Assembly: GCA_021795095.1 (NCBI GenBank)
Contig: JAJYPU010000012.1
Coordinates: 1 to 29,408, forward strand
Length of the DNA: 29,408 nucleotides
Origin: Actinomycetes bacterium
Lineage (GTDB): Bacteria; Actinomycetota; Acidimicrobiia; Acidimicrobiales; RAAP-2
Direction: 5' to 3'
The notes beneath the pieces were generated by a model. It ran no database searches. It had not been told where the DNA came from and saw only the letters and a list, made by a program, of their open reading frames with translations. Shown here in pieces: positions 8,306-15,398 of the stretch (position 1 is the first letter of the stretch; every line of letters begins with the position of its first letter). A program made the position numbers and the translations under genes.

Positions 8306-9315
8306 GCCGAGACCTCCCTCGTCATCGCCGGCCGAGGCGTGCGGAACTTCGCCAGGATGCCCTTCGCGTCCTGTCGAAGGCGCGCAATCGGGGTCGGGGG
8401 CGGCGTCCGTTGCGCGCCACGTGCAAAGTGCCGTTCCAAGTAGAACTGGCCGATGGACAGCACGGTAGTGATGATGAGGTACCAGACGCTCGCAGTGATC
8501 AATAGCGGCATGACCTCGTAGTTCGCGGCGTAGATGTTCTGAGCGGCACCGAGCACCTCGACCACGGAGATGGCACTGGCGAGCGAGGTGGTCTTCAGCA
8601 TCGAGATCACCTCGTTGCCCGTCGGCGGGATAATGACGCGCATTGCCTGAGGTAGCACCACCAGACGAAGGGTCTGGCCCCGCGTCATACCCAGTGAGCT
8701 CGCCGCCTCGATCTGGCCCTCGTCCACTGCGATCAGCCCGGAGCGAGCGATCTCGGACATGTAGGCACCCTCGTTCAGACCCAGGCCGATCAGCGCGGCG
8801 CGGAACGGATTGAAGAGGGAGACCGCGTTGATATGCAGGAACGCCACATGCGTGAACGGGATGCCGATCGACAACGACTGGTAGATCGCCGAAATGTTGA
8901 ACCAGAAGAGCAACTGCACGTACACCGGGGTTCCGCGGAAGAACCAGGTGTAGCTCCATGCCGTCGAGGAGAGCAACCGGTTCGGTGAGAGCCGCATGAC
9001 AGCGATCGTGATGCCGAGCACGATCCCCATCACCATCGCGAGGATGGTCAACTCAATCGTTAAAAGCAGCCCGTGCAGGATCTCCGATGAGGTGAAATAG
9101 TGGAACACGATGTTCCAGCTGAAGCGCCAGTTAGTTACCGGGTGACAGGTACGCAACCCGTTCACGGTGCTACAAGACGTCTGACCGGTAGAGACCTTGG
9201 AGAAGAGCGTGTGGACGAGCATGGCCACGACCACGATCATCACCGCACCGGCGATCCACCGTCCGACATGACGGACGGGGACGACCTTTACCGCGTCGCC
9301 CCCGTCCGAAGTCAT
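8302..9315 (-). CDS. Polar amino-acid-type ABC importer, permease
   Basis: This 337-residue membrane protein is of the HisM/GlnP type. After a first membrane helix (about residues 18-40) comes a periplasmic stretch with two cysteines ([11 protein letters not shown]), which could form a disulfide. The transporter core follows. The EAA loop that docks the ATPase reads [13 protein letters not shown], and [11 protein letters not shown] is also typical. The C-terminal tail is Arg/Pro-rich. The ATG at 9315 lies 39 nt after the binding-protein gene; there is no clear ribosome binding site. Being a single permease gene, it probably works as a homodimer. Confidence 0.92.
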   Translation of the reverse strand: MTSDGGDAVKVVPVRHVGRWIAGAVMIVVVAMLVHTLFSKVSTGQTSCSTVNGLRTCHPVTNWRFSWNIVFHYFTSSEILHGLLLTIELTILAMVMGIVLGITIAVMRLSPNRLLSSTAWSYTWFFRGTPVYVQLLFWFNISAIYQSLSIGIPFTHVAFLHINAVSLFNPFRAALIGLGLNEGAYMSEIARSGLIAVDEGQIEAASSLGMTRGQTLRLVVLPQAMRVIIPPTGNEVISMLKTTSLASAISVVEVLGAAQNIYAANYEVMPLLITASVWYLIITTVLSIGQFYLERHFARGAQRTPPPTPIARLRQDAKGILAKFRTPRPAMTREVSA

Positions 9316-9354
9316 GGTTACGTTTCTAACACAACCGACAACGCAGATACGGTC

Positions 9355-10236
9355 CTAGGAAGTCGCTCCGTTGAGCTGAATGCGACTGATCGGCAGCGCA
9401 CCGGCCTGGACGCCGTAGTGGACAAGAATCGCGTGGTAGGTCCCGTTGGCGACCAGCACTTTCAGTGCGGCCTGGATCGCCTTGGCGAGCTGGTGGCCGG
9501 CCGCGGTCTTGGGCGTGGCGATCCCGTACGGTGCGACGTTGACGGCCTTACCGACGAGCTTGAACGCGCCCTTGGAGGTCGCCACGATGTATCCGGCGAT
9601 CTGGCTGTCCGCGAAGCCGAACTGCGCGTGGCCCGACGAGACCGCGACGTTCGCCTCGGTCTGGGTCGAGAAGGTCAGGACGCTCAGCTTCTTGTTGGAC
9701 GGGCATCTCTTGGCGGTCGTCTGGGCATCGGTCTGCTCGACCGTACCGGTCTCGACCGCGACACTGTGACCGCAGAAGCTCTTCAAACCAGAGAAGCCGA
9801 ACTTCGACGAGGACTTCGCGTACACGCCTTCACCGGCCTGGAAGTAGTCGACAAAGTTGACCTGGGCCTGGCGGGCCTTGGTGTCGGTGAACGACGAGTT
9901 GCCAATGACATAGTGACCCGACTTGATACCGGCAATGATGTTGTCGAACGTCACGTTGTTCTCGTTCACTTTCAGGCCGAGTGTCTTGGCGATCGCGTTA
10001 ATCATGTCAACGTCGAAGCCGACCATCTTGGTCCCGTTCATGTACTCGTCGGGCGCGTACGTGGCGTCCGTCGCGACCTGCAACACCTTGCCCTTGTATG
10101 CCGCCGGCACCAACTTGGCCGCCGCGGCGTTGTAGTGCCCTGTCGGGGACGCTCCCGCGACCGCGCTCGAGGCCAGGACGAGCGTTGCGACGCCCACCGT
10201 GGCCAGTGCTTGACGCACGCGTGAAATCCGCTGCAT
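9355..10236 (-). CDS. Extracellular solute-binding protein, family 3 (ABC uptake)
   Basis: This 293-residue secreted protein begins with a Sec signal peptide: M-Q-R-I-S-R-V-R-Q followed by a hydrophobic core, with likely cleavage after A-G-A near residue 29. There is no lipobox cysteine, so membrane anchoring is not evident. The mature part has family 3 features, V-A-T-D-A-T-Y-A-P-D-E-Y near the start and V-G-F-D-V-D-M-I-N-A-I-A. The ATG at 10236 has GAGGGAG 7 nt upstream; the frame is open further up but without a better start. It should deliver a small polar solute to the permease/ATPase pair downstream. The aspartate in F-D-V-D and the substrate-binding arginine region fit amino-acid-like ligands, but the ligand is not known. 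Confidence 0.92.
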   Translation of the reverse strand: MQRISRVRQALATVGVATLVLASSAVAGASPTGHYNAAAAKLVPAAYKGKVLQVATDATYAPDEYMNGTKMVGFDVDMINAIAKTLGLKVNENNVTFDNIIAGIKSGHYVIGNSSFTDTKARQAQVNFVDYFQAGEGVYAKSSSKFGFSGLKSFCGHSVAVETGTVEQTDAQTTAKRCPSNKKLSVLTFSTQTEANVAVSSGHAQFGFADSQIAGYIVATSKGAFKLVGKAVNVAPYGIATPKTAAGHQLAKAIQAALKVLVANGTYHAILVHYGVQAGALPISRIQLNGATS

Positions 10237-10274
10237 GAATTCTCCCTCACTGTTTACGCCGTTGTGACGCAACC

Positions 10275-10302
10275 GTTATTGTTATCAGATTGACCCGGTC
10301 AA
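10275..10302 (-). promoter_or_regulatory. Candidate promoter and operator of the ABC uptake/CaiB operon
   Basis: On the minus strand TTGACC (10302-10297), a 16-nt spacer and AATAAC (10280-10275) form a plausible promoter about 40 nt before the binding-protein ATG. The -35 hexamer is half of a perfect 13-nt dyad, TTGACCGGGTCAA (10290-10302), a natural place for a repressor or activator. An alternative -10 GATAAC lies too close to the -35. No regulator gene sits nearby. Confidence 0.4.
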
Positions 10303-10335
10303 CGGGGGTCGGGCGCCCGTGGGACGCCTCCTCGT

Positions 10336-10347
10336 CTTCGCGCGAAG
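10336..10347. repeat. 12-bp perfect palindrome in the gap upstream of the ABC operon
   Basis: CTTCGCGCGAAG reads the same on both strands. The 197-nt gap from 10237 to 10433 separates the stop of the sulfatase gene from the binding-protein gene. It also holds a 7-bp stem pairing (TCCTCGT near 10393 with ACGAGGA near 10410), which may help end sulfatase transcription. No T-tract is present. Function is unassigned. Confidence 0.4.
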
Positions 10348-10433
10348 TCACCGAAGTAGCAGTTGCGCGACGCGCCACTCGCTTTCGCCGACATTTCTCC
10401 TCGTCGCGAGGGCCAACGAGGAAGTGAGCCATC

Positions 10434-11873
10434 TTAGCCGACCCGCTGCGGCCACCGTCCGCGGCGATCCGGCCCGAGGACCATGTCGGTCAGGTCTCTG
10501 CCAAGATGCTCCTGGCGCCAGACGAGTTGCTCTTGGGCGGCGGCGAGCACGCGGTCGCCGTCGCGGTACGGCGTGCGCCACGTCGGATCGGCGAGCAGGT
10601 CGTAGCACCGGTAGCTGCCATCGCTGAATTGGACGTAGGCCACGTCCATGCTCACCGAAACGGCCAGGTTGCGTCGGCTGAGGAAACGATCGTGGGGCCA
10701 CGGCTTGCGCCCATCGCCGATGAACAAATATCGGTAGTCCCACTCGTAGTGCGCGGCGTCTCGCCAGGGAACGTCGAGCCCGTCGAGCAGCGGGGTCAGT
10801 GACCGGCCGTCGCACTGGGCCGGCGCGTCGACCCCCAACGCGTCGGCCAGGGTCACGAGGATGTCCACGTTCTCAGTGAAACGCTCAATCGTGGCGCCGG
10901 CGGCGTCACGGCGTGGATCACGCCAGAGCCCGATCACGTGATAGCTCTGGGGGAAGAAGCCCAGCTTCTGGATGAGACCGTGATCGCCCAACTGGTCACC
11001 GTGGTCTGACGTGACCACCACCAAGGTGTCGGACCACTCCCCCCGGTCCTCAATAGCCCGAAGGACACGACCTAGTTGCGCGTCGACCTCGCTGATCATG
11101 CCGTAGTACTGCGCACGAAGGTGGCGCATCGCTCGCGTCGACGTCGGTGCCGCGCTCTCCTCAATCGACAGTGCAGCTTCGTGGAGTGGGTGCCGGTCGA
11201 CGTCGGTGGGCGGAATCGGTAAGTCGACGTCGTCGGGGTCGTACATGGTCGAGTAGCGCCCGGCGGCGCCGTAGGGCGGGTGAGGTCGCAGATAGCTCAG
11301 GTGCGCGAACCATCCCGAATCCTGGTGGCCGAGCCATTCGAGAAATCGCGTGGTGAGAAAGCCGCTCAACGAATCGTCTTCGTGACGCTCCGGCTCACCT
11401 CGCAACGCGAGTGCCCAACCGCTCGGGACGTCATAGCCCTTGCTGCGAAGGTACTGAACCCACCCCGCCTGACTCTCGGGCAGGTAGAGACCCACGGACA
11501 TCCCAGGCAGCACACCGTCGTACTCGTCGAGCCGTGGATCGTCGGCACCGTTCGCGCCACGGGGATCGAGTCCCTGGTCGGTGTAGCCGAAGAGGGTGGG
11601 GTCATACCCCGCGTGCCGGGCGACGCTCGCGACGCTCGCGACGCCGCTGGCCAGGGGTGTGCCGTTGGCCACGACTCGGTTGTTCATCTGGTACGTGCCG
11701 GTGTAGAGCGCCGCACGACCCGGCGCACACGGCGCGGCCTGGGAGTAGTGACGGCCGAGCCGTACCCCCTCGCGGGCGATTCGATCCAGATTCGGCGTGG
11801 CTACGAGCGGGTGGCCCGCCGCGGCGAAGGTGTCACCTCGAAACTGATCGAGCGTGACGAACAGGACGTTCAC
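10434..11873 (-). CDS. Sulfatase / phosphonate monoester hydrolase-like enzyme (alkaline phosphatase superfamily)
   Basis: This 479-residue protein has the sulfatase motif C-A-P-G-R at 49-53, where Cys49 would be converted to formylglycine. Metal ligands are seen in L-D-Q near residue 9 and S-D-H-G-D at 289-293, with His298. Several segments resemble what I recall of rhizobial phosphonate monoester hydrolases more than classical arylsulfatases: Q-M-N-N-R-V at 62-67, G-Y-D-P-T-L-F-G-Y-T at 89-98, L-R-P-H-P-P-Y at 195-201, and H-Y-E-W-D-Y-R near the C-terminus. It may therefore hydrolyse phosphonate, phosphodiester or sulfate esters. No signal peptide is visible. ATG 11873 overlaps the esterase stop (ATGA), making it the third gene of its operon. 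Confidence 0.88.
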   Translation of the reverse strand: MNVLFVTLDQFRGDTFAAAGHPLVATPNLDRIAREGVRLGRHYSQAAPCAPGRAALYTGTYQMNNRVVANGTPLASGVASVASVARHAGYDPTLFGYTDQGLDPRGANGADDPRLDEYDGVLPGMSVGLYLPESQAGWVQYLRSKGYDVPSGWALALRGEPERHEDDSLSGFLTTRFLEWLGHQDSGWFAHLSYLRPHPPYGAAGRYSTMYDPDDVDLPIPPTDVDRHPLHEAALSIEESAAPTSTRAMRHLRAQYYGMISEVDAQLGRVLRAIEDRGEWSDTLVVVTSDHGDQLGDHGLIQKLGFFPQSYHVIGLWRDPRRDAAGATIERFTENVDILVTLADALGVDAPAQCDGRSLTPLLDGLDVPWRDAAHYEWDYRYLFIGDGRKPWPHDRFLSRRNLAVSVSMDVAYVQFSDGSYRCYDLLADPTWRTPYRDGDRVLAAAQEQLVWRQEHLGRDLTDMVLGPDRRGRWPQRVG

Positions 11874-12799
11874 GGACGTTCGACGAGCCGATGCATGTGC
11901 GTGGCGATGTCGTCGACGATCGCCAGCGCCTCGGGAAACATCCCGCCGAGGCGGATGAAGCCGTGGACCATGCCTTCAGCCTCCAACAACTCCACGCGCA
12001 CGCCGTAGTGCTCGAGTAGGCCGGCGTAGGCCACCGCCTCGTCACGCAGCGGATCACAGGACGCCACGACCACAATCGCCGGTGGCGAAGCGGCGAGATC
12101 GGTGCTGAGCAATGGCGAGACCCTCGGGTCCGTCGGGTCTGCGCCAGCAAGGTACTGGCCGTAGTCGTAGCGCAGGTGGTCGATCTCGAGCCAGTAACCG
12201 GTGCCGTACGCGTGCGCCGAGTCGGTCAACATCTCAGGACCGAGCGTCGGGTAGAGCAGCACCTGGGCGCCGATCCTGAGTCCCTCGTGACGAGTGAGCG
12301 TCGCGGCCACGGTGGCCAGCGTCGCCCCCGCCGAGTCACCCATGACGAACATCGTCGCCGCGGGGTCGCCGTACTCCTCGCGGTGTGCGGACACGTGGCG
12401 CAGCACGTCGACGACGTCATCGAGGCCAGCCGGAAACGGGTGTTCGGGTGCGAGCCGGTAGTCGACGGCGAGGAATCGCATGCCCGTGTCGACGGCGAGG
12501 CGGCGACAAACCCCGTCGTGGGTCTCGAGGTCGCCGACGACGAACGATCCCCCGTGGAAGTAGACCACGAACCCCCGGGCCTCGTCACCAGCGGGAACGT
12601 ACAAGCGACCGGCGATGCTCCGCCCGGGCAAGTCGAACTGGCACTCGCGGATCTCGGCGAGCGGCACGGGCGTCGGCCACAAGGCGGTCGCCCCCTCGCG
12701 ATAGGCGACCCGGCGCCGTTCGATGTCGATGGACGAGGGGTGCGGCGCGGGATTCGCGCGAATGTCGTCCACGTAGCGTTGCAGTGCCGGATCAATCAT
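11870..12799 (-). CDS. Alpha/beta hydrolase, hormone-sensitive-lipase-type esterase
   Basis: This 309-residue esterase has the oxyanion motif H-G-G-S at 82-85 (usually HGGG), nucleophile elbow G-D-S-A-G at 154-158 (Ser156), Asp249 in S-C-D-P-L-R-D-E and His279 in G-M-V-H-G-F. These make a full catalytic triad of the bacterial HSL (family IV) carboxylesterases. The ATG at 12799 is chosen because AGGAGG lies 5 nt upstream; an in-frame ATG 27 nt further up lacks such a site. It sits between a CoA-transferase gene (19 nt upstream) and a sulfatase-like gene (ATGA overlap), so it probably acts in the same degradative pathway on an ester substrate. Confidence 0.92.
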   Translation of the reverse strand: MIDPALQRYVDDIRANPAPHPSSIDIERRRVAYREGATALWPTPVPLAEIRECQFDLPGRSIAGRLYVPAGDEARGFVVYFHGGSFVVGDLETHDGVCRRLAVDTGMRFLAVDYRLAPEHPFPAGLDDVVDVLRHVSAHREEYGDPAATMFVMGDSAGATLATVAATLTRHEGLRIGAQVLLYPTLGPEMLTDSAHAYGTGYWLEIDHLRYDYGQYLAGADPTDPRVSPLLSTDLAASPPAIVVVASCDPLRDEAVAYAGLLEHYGVRVELLEAEGMVHGFIRLGGMFPEALAIVDDIATHMHRLVERP

Positions 12800-12818
12800 G
12801 GAGCCTCCTGCGTGCAGC

Positions 12819-14072
12819 CTAGGCACCGCCCTCGCGGTGCCGCGACAGAATTCCCATCGCCGTGGCCGACTCGATCAACGAGTCTCGGGCTCGCGGATTG
12901 GCCGCGCGCTCGATGATCGCAGTCGCCTGATCGCCCTGACTGTGCCCGAAGATCGATGCAATCCCCTGCTCAGTGATGATGGCGCTGTGTTGAAACGAGC
13001 ACACCGGATTGGACAACAGCGGGACGATCGTCGACTGGTCGGACTTGTCGTGCCAGGACCGCAGCGCGAGCACCGCCTGCCCACCGCGAGAGTGCAGGGC
13101 ACCGCTCACGAAGTCGGGCTGTCCGCCAAAACCCGAGTAGACACTCCCGTGGACGTAGCTGGCGTTGGCCTGGGCGAAGAGGTCGACCTCGAGCGCGGTA
13201 TTGATCGACAGCATCGACGCCTGTTCGGCGATGCGGGCCGGGTTGTTCGCGACCTCGGTTCGACGCATGACGACTCGGGGGTTGCGATGGACCCACCGGT
13301 AGAGGTCCGCGGTCCCGTAGAGGAACGTCGACGTGATTACACGATCGGGGTCGATGCTGCCCGAGCGGTCCAGTCCCATCACGCCGTCGCTGATCATCTC
13401 GGACCACACGCCGAGGTGCCGGTAACCGTGCATGAAGGTGAGCGCCGCGTCGGGCAACAGGCCAATGCCCATCTGCAGCGTCGAACCATCGCCCGCCAGT
13501 GACGCGATGTGCTCGCCGATACTCGCCGCGGCCGGGTCGACCTCGCGCTCGGGCGGTGACGGGAGCGGCTCGTCGACCTCAAGAGCGAGGTCGACGAGTT
13601 CGACGTCGATCTCGCCGTCACCGACCGTGTAGGGCATCTGCGGGTTGACCTGGGCGATGACGAGGCCCCCACGTCGCCTCACCTCGTGGATCGCGGCGGG
13701 CATGATGTTCACCTCAATGCCCAACGAGATCCGGCCCCGGTGCGGCGCCGACGACTGCACCAGCACGACGTCCGGTGGTCGAGACGTCGCGAAGAGGCGT
13801 GGCACGAGCGACAGTCGCATCGGCAAGAACTCGACGTTCGAGGACCGTCGCACACCCTCGCCGAGAAACGGGGACTCCGTGATGAGGCCCTCGCGTTCGG
13901 GCCATCCACGCTGCGGGTTCAAGACGAATGCCCGATAACGCTCGAGCGTCCGGTCGATAATGCCAAGCAGTGCCCAAGGCGTTGCGAAGTTTCCGGACAC
14001 CACGACGCGAGGCTCACGCACGGTCATTGCGGCGACGCGACGTTCGATCTCCCCTGCGTCAACGGTCAGCAT
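12819..14072 (-). CDS. Acetyl-CoA hydrolase/CoA-transferase family protein (Cat1 / 4-hydroxybutyrate CoA-transferase type)
   Basis: This 417-residue protein is a family I CoA-transferase with both halves fused. The active-site glutamate is Glu295 in S-I-N-T-A-L-E-V-D-L. L-Q-M-G-I-G-L-L-P-D-A at 199-209 is the conserved glycine loop before it, and V-I-A-Q-V-N-P-Q-M-P at 138-147 is also characteristic. Such enzymes swap CoA between acetyl-CoA and acids such as succinate, butyrate or 4-hydroxybutyrate; the acceptor here is unknown. GAGGAG lies 5 nt before the ATG at 14072. It is the first gene of an operon with the esterase and sulfatase-like genes. I see no clear promoter in the 117 nt between it and the tRNA hairpin. 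Confidence 0.88.
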   Translation of the reverse strand: MLTVDAGEIERRVAAMTVREPRVVVSGNFATPWALLGIIDRTLERYRAFVLNPQRGWPEREGLITESPFLGEGVRRSSNVEFLPMRLSLVPRLFATSRPPDVVLVQSSAPHRGRISLGIEVNIMPAAIHEVRRRGGLVIAQVNPQMPYTVGDGEIDVELVDLALEVDEPLPSPPEREVDPAAASIGEHIASLAGDGSTLQMGIGLLPDAALTFMHGYRHLGVWSEMISDGVMGLDRSGSIDPDRVITSTFLYGTADLYRWVHRNPRVVMRRTEVANNPARIAEQASMLSINTALEVDLFAQANASYVHGSVYSGFGGQPDFVSGALHSRGGQAVLALRSWHDKSDQSTIVPLLSNPVCSFQHSAIITEQGIASIFGHSQGDQATAIIERAANPRARDSLIESATAMGILSRHREGGA

Positions 14073-14189
14073 GCCGCTCCTCGGTCTTCCCCAGTGTGGC
14101 AGGTGAATCCGAGGTCAGCCCATCGATTTGTCGGATAATTCCCATCGACGGACGCCAACGGCGCCATACGTACGGGAAACGCCTCGGGG

Positions 14190-14212
14190 TTGTCGGCCGG
14201 CCGGGCCGACAA
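14190..14212 (-). terminator. Hairpin downstream of tRNA-Gly
   Basis: A perfect 9-bp stem (TTGTCGGCC at 14190-14198 with GGCCGACAA at 14204-14212) encloses a 5-nt loop. It starts 5 nt after the CCA end of the tRNA on the minus strand. It is followed by CCCCGAGG, not a T-tract, so it may be a T-poor terminator or a 3'-processing structure. Confidence 0.55.
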
Positions 14213-14217
14213 TTCTT

Positions 14218-14293
14218 TGGAGCGGACGACCGGGCTCGAACCGGCGACCTCGACCTTGGCAAGGTCGCGCTCTACCAACTGAGCTACGTCCGC
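14218..14293 (-). tRNA. tRNA-Gly (anticodon GCC), CCA encoded
   Basis: The minus strand folds into a full cloverleaf. The 7-bp acceptor is GCGGACG/CGTCCGC. The D stem is GCTC/GAGC with loop AGTTGGTA. The anticodon stem is CGACC/GGTCG around TTGCCAA, giving anticodon GCC. The T arm carries TTCGAAC with one G-T pair. The discriminator is T at 14221, and CCA follows in the DNA at 14220-14218. The mature body is 73 nt plus CCA. No other tRNA is adjacent. Confidence 0.97.
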
Positions 14294-14360
14294 GTCGAGG
14301 TCCAGTGTAGCCGACGCGCGCGACGGCTGGCCAGCCCAACGAGCCGGTCGCCACCCCCGG

Positions 14361-14795
14361 TCACCGACCAGAACTGCCAAAACCCCCGGCGCCGCGCTCA
14401 GAGCCCGGCAACCCGTCCACCGCATGCAGTGTCACCGCGGGCACCGCGGTGATGACGAGCTGTGCGACCCGGTCGCCCGCGTGCACCACGTACTCGAGCA
14501 GTGGATCGTGATTGACGAGCGCAACGCGAATCTCGCCGCGGTAGCCCGAGTCGATCAGCCCCGGCGCGTTCGCGCACGTCACACCGTGGTTGATGGCCAA
14601 TCCACTTCGCGGCAAGACCAGTCCGGCGAAGCCCGCGGGGATCGCAATCGCGAGACCCGTGCCGACCAAGGCGCGTCCGCCGCCCGGCGCGAGTCGGTGA
14701 TCCTCCACAGCGACCAGATCAAAACCGGCGTCACCGTCATTGGCGCGGCGCGGTGCCACCGCATCGTCCCGCAACGTTGTGTACGCGATCTCCAT
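14361..14795 (-). CDS. dut: dUTP diphosphatase
   Basis: This 144-residue protein shows all five motifs of trimeric dUTPases in order: D-A-G-F-D-L (22-27), P-R-S-G-L-A (62-67), G-L-I-D-S-G-Y-R-G-E-I (near 79-89, catalytic Asp), G-D-R-V-A-Q-L (near 107-113), and the C-terminal R-G-A-G-G-F-G-S-S-G that closes over the nucleotide. It converts dUTP to dUMP and pyrophosphate, keeping uracil out of DNA and feeding thymidylate synthesis. The ATG at 14795 has no ribosome binding site but has TAGTCT 7 nt upstream, so the mRNA is probably leaderless. It is divergent from orn with 47 nt between the start codons. Confidence 0.97.
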   Translation of the reverse strand: MEIAYTTLRDDAVAPRRANDGDAGFDLVAVEDHRLAPGGGRALVGTGLAIAIPAGFAGLVLPRSGLAINHGVTCANAPGLIDSGYRGEIRVALVNHDPLLEYVVHAGDRVAQLVITAVPAVTLHAVDGLPGSERGAGGFGSSGR

Positions 14796-14802
14796 CCGTC
14801 TG

Positions 14803-14808
14803 AGACTA
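14803..14808 (-). promoter_or_regulatory. Candidate -10 element of dut (leaderless)
   Basis: TAGTCT on the minus strand, then 7 nt, then the dut ATG at 14795. It belongs to the recurrent TANNNT-N6-8-start pattern of this window and lies back to back with the orn promoter. Confidence 0.5.
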
Positions 14809-14830
14809 CCGTCGCGTCGCCGCGCGTAGG

Positions 14831-14836
14831 TAGTGT
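14831..14836 (+). promoter_or_regulatory. Candidate -10 element of orn (leaderless)
   Basis: TAGTGT, then CGGGGG (6 nt), then the ATG at 14843. The G-run directly touching the ATG is too close to act as a ribosome binding site, which favours the leaderless reading. Confidence 0.5.
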
Positions 14837-14842
14837 CGGGGG

Positions 14843-15388
14843 ATGCTTGCCTGGATGGATCTAGAGATGACCGGACTCGAGCCGGACCGCCACGTGATCG
14901 TCGAGATCGCCACGATCATCACTGACGATCACCTCGCAGTCATCGCCGAAGGCCCGGATCTGGTGCTCGGTGCCACCGAGGAACAGTTGAGTCACATGGG
15001 TGACTTCGTCACCCAGATGCACACCAAGTCCGGGCTGCTTGAGGCGATCCGCGCTTCGACGATAACCATGGCCGACGCCGAGCGCGCCACACTCGCATTC
15101 TTGCGCCAACACATCAGCGAGCCAGCCACGGTGCCGTTGTGCGGCAACTCCATTGGGACCGATCGACGCTTCCTCCAGCGCTACATGCCCGAACTCGAGT
15201 CGTTCTTCCACTACCGCAACGTCGACGTCTCGACGCTTAAAGAGCTCGCCCGTCGGTGGCACCCCGACGTGTTGGCCTCGATGCCCGAGAAGGAGACGAA
15301 CCACCGGGCGTTGGACGACATCCGCGAATCGATCGCCGAGCTAGCTCACTATCGGGACCAGTTGTTCACCCGCCCGCCGTCCGAGTAG
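14843..15388 (+). CDS. orn: Oligoribonuclease (DEDDh 3'-5' exoribonuclease)
   Basis: This 181-residue enzyme degrades 2-5 nt RNA fragments, including pGpG, to mononucleotides. The DEDDh residues appear in order: W-M-D-L-E-M-T-G-L near residues 4-12 (Asp and Glu), an Asp in the N-S-I-G-T-D-R-R-F-L segment, and N-H-R-A-L-D-D near 152-158, which supplies the catalytic His and Asp. Length and order match actinobacterial and proteobacterial Orn. The start is the ATG right after TAGTGT-N6. The stop overlaps the candidate promoter of the acyl-CoA synthetase gene, 10 nt downstream. Confidence 0.96.
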   Translation: MLAWMDLEMTGLEPDRHVIVEIATIITDDHLAVIAEGPDLVLGATEEQLSHMGDFVTQMHTKSGLLEAIRASTITMADAERATLAFLRQHISEPATVPLCGNSIGTDRRFLQRYMPELESFFHYRNVDVSTLKELARRWHPDVLASMPEKETNHRALDDIRESIAELAHYRDQLFTRPPSE

Positions 15389-15391
15389 TCT
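15386..15391 (+). promoter_or_regulatory. Candidate -10 element of the acyl-CoA synthetase gene
   Basis: TAGTCT, then 7 nt, then the ATG at 15399. The first three bases are also the orn stop codon, so chance cannot be excluded. No ribosome binding site is seen for the following gene. Confidence 0.35.
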
Positions 15392-15398
15392 CACGCCG

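Noticed and set aside
8306..8959. Upstream extension of the ABC ATPase frame inside the permease gene
   Set aside because: It overlaps the permease coding region on the same strand in another frame and its translation is compositionally biased. The GTG at 8305 has a ribosome binding site and a GTGA overlap.
9100..10224. Long + strand open frame of 374 codons antisense to the solute-binding protein
   Set aside because: It is a high-GC shadow of the binding-protein gene, with Arg/Asp/Gly-rich translation and no recognisable domain or start signal.
14073..14189. Promoter for the Cat1-type CoA-transferase operon
   Set aside because: Several TTG...TAT-like hexamers exist but none with convincing spacing; the region offers nothing I can support.
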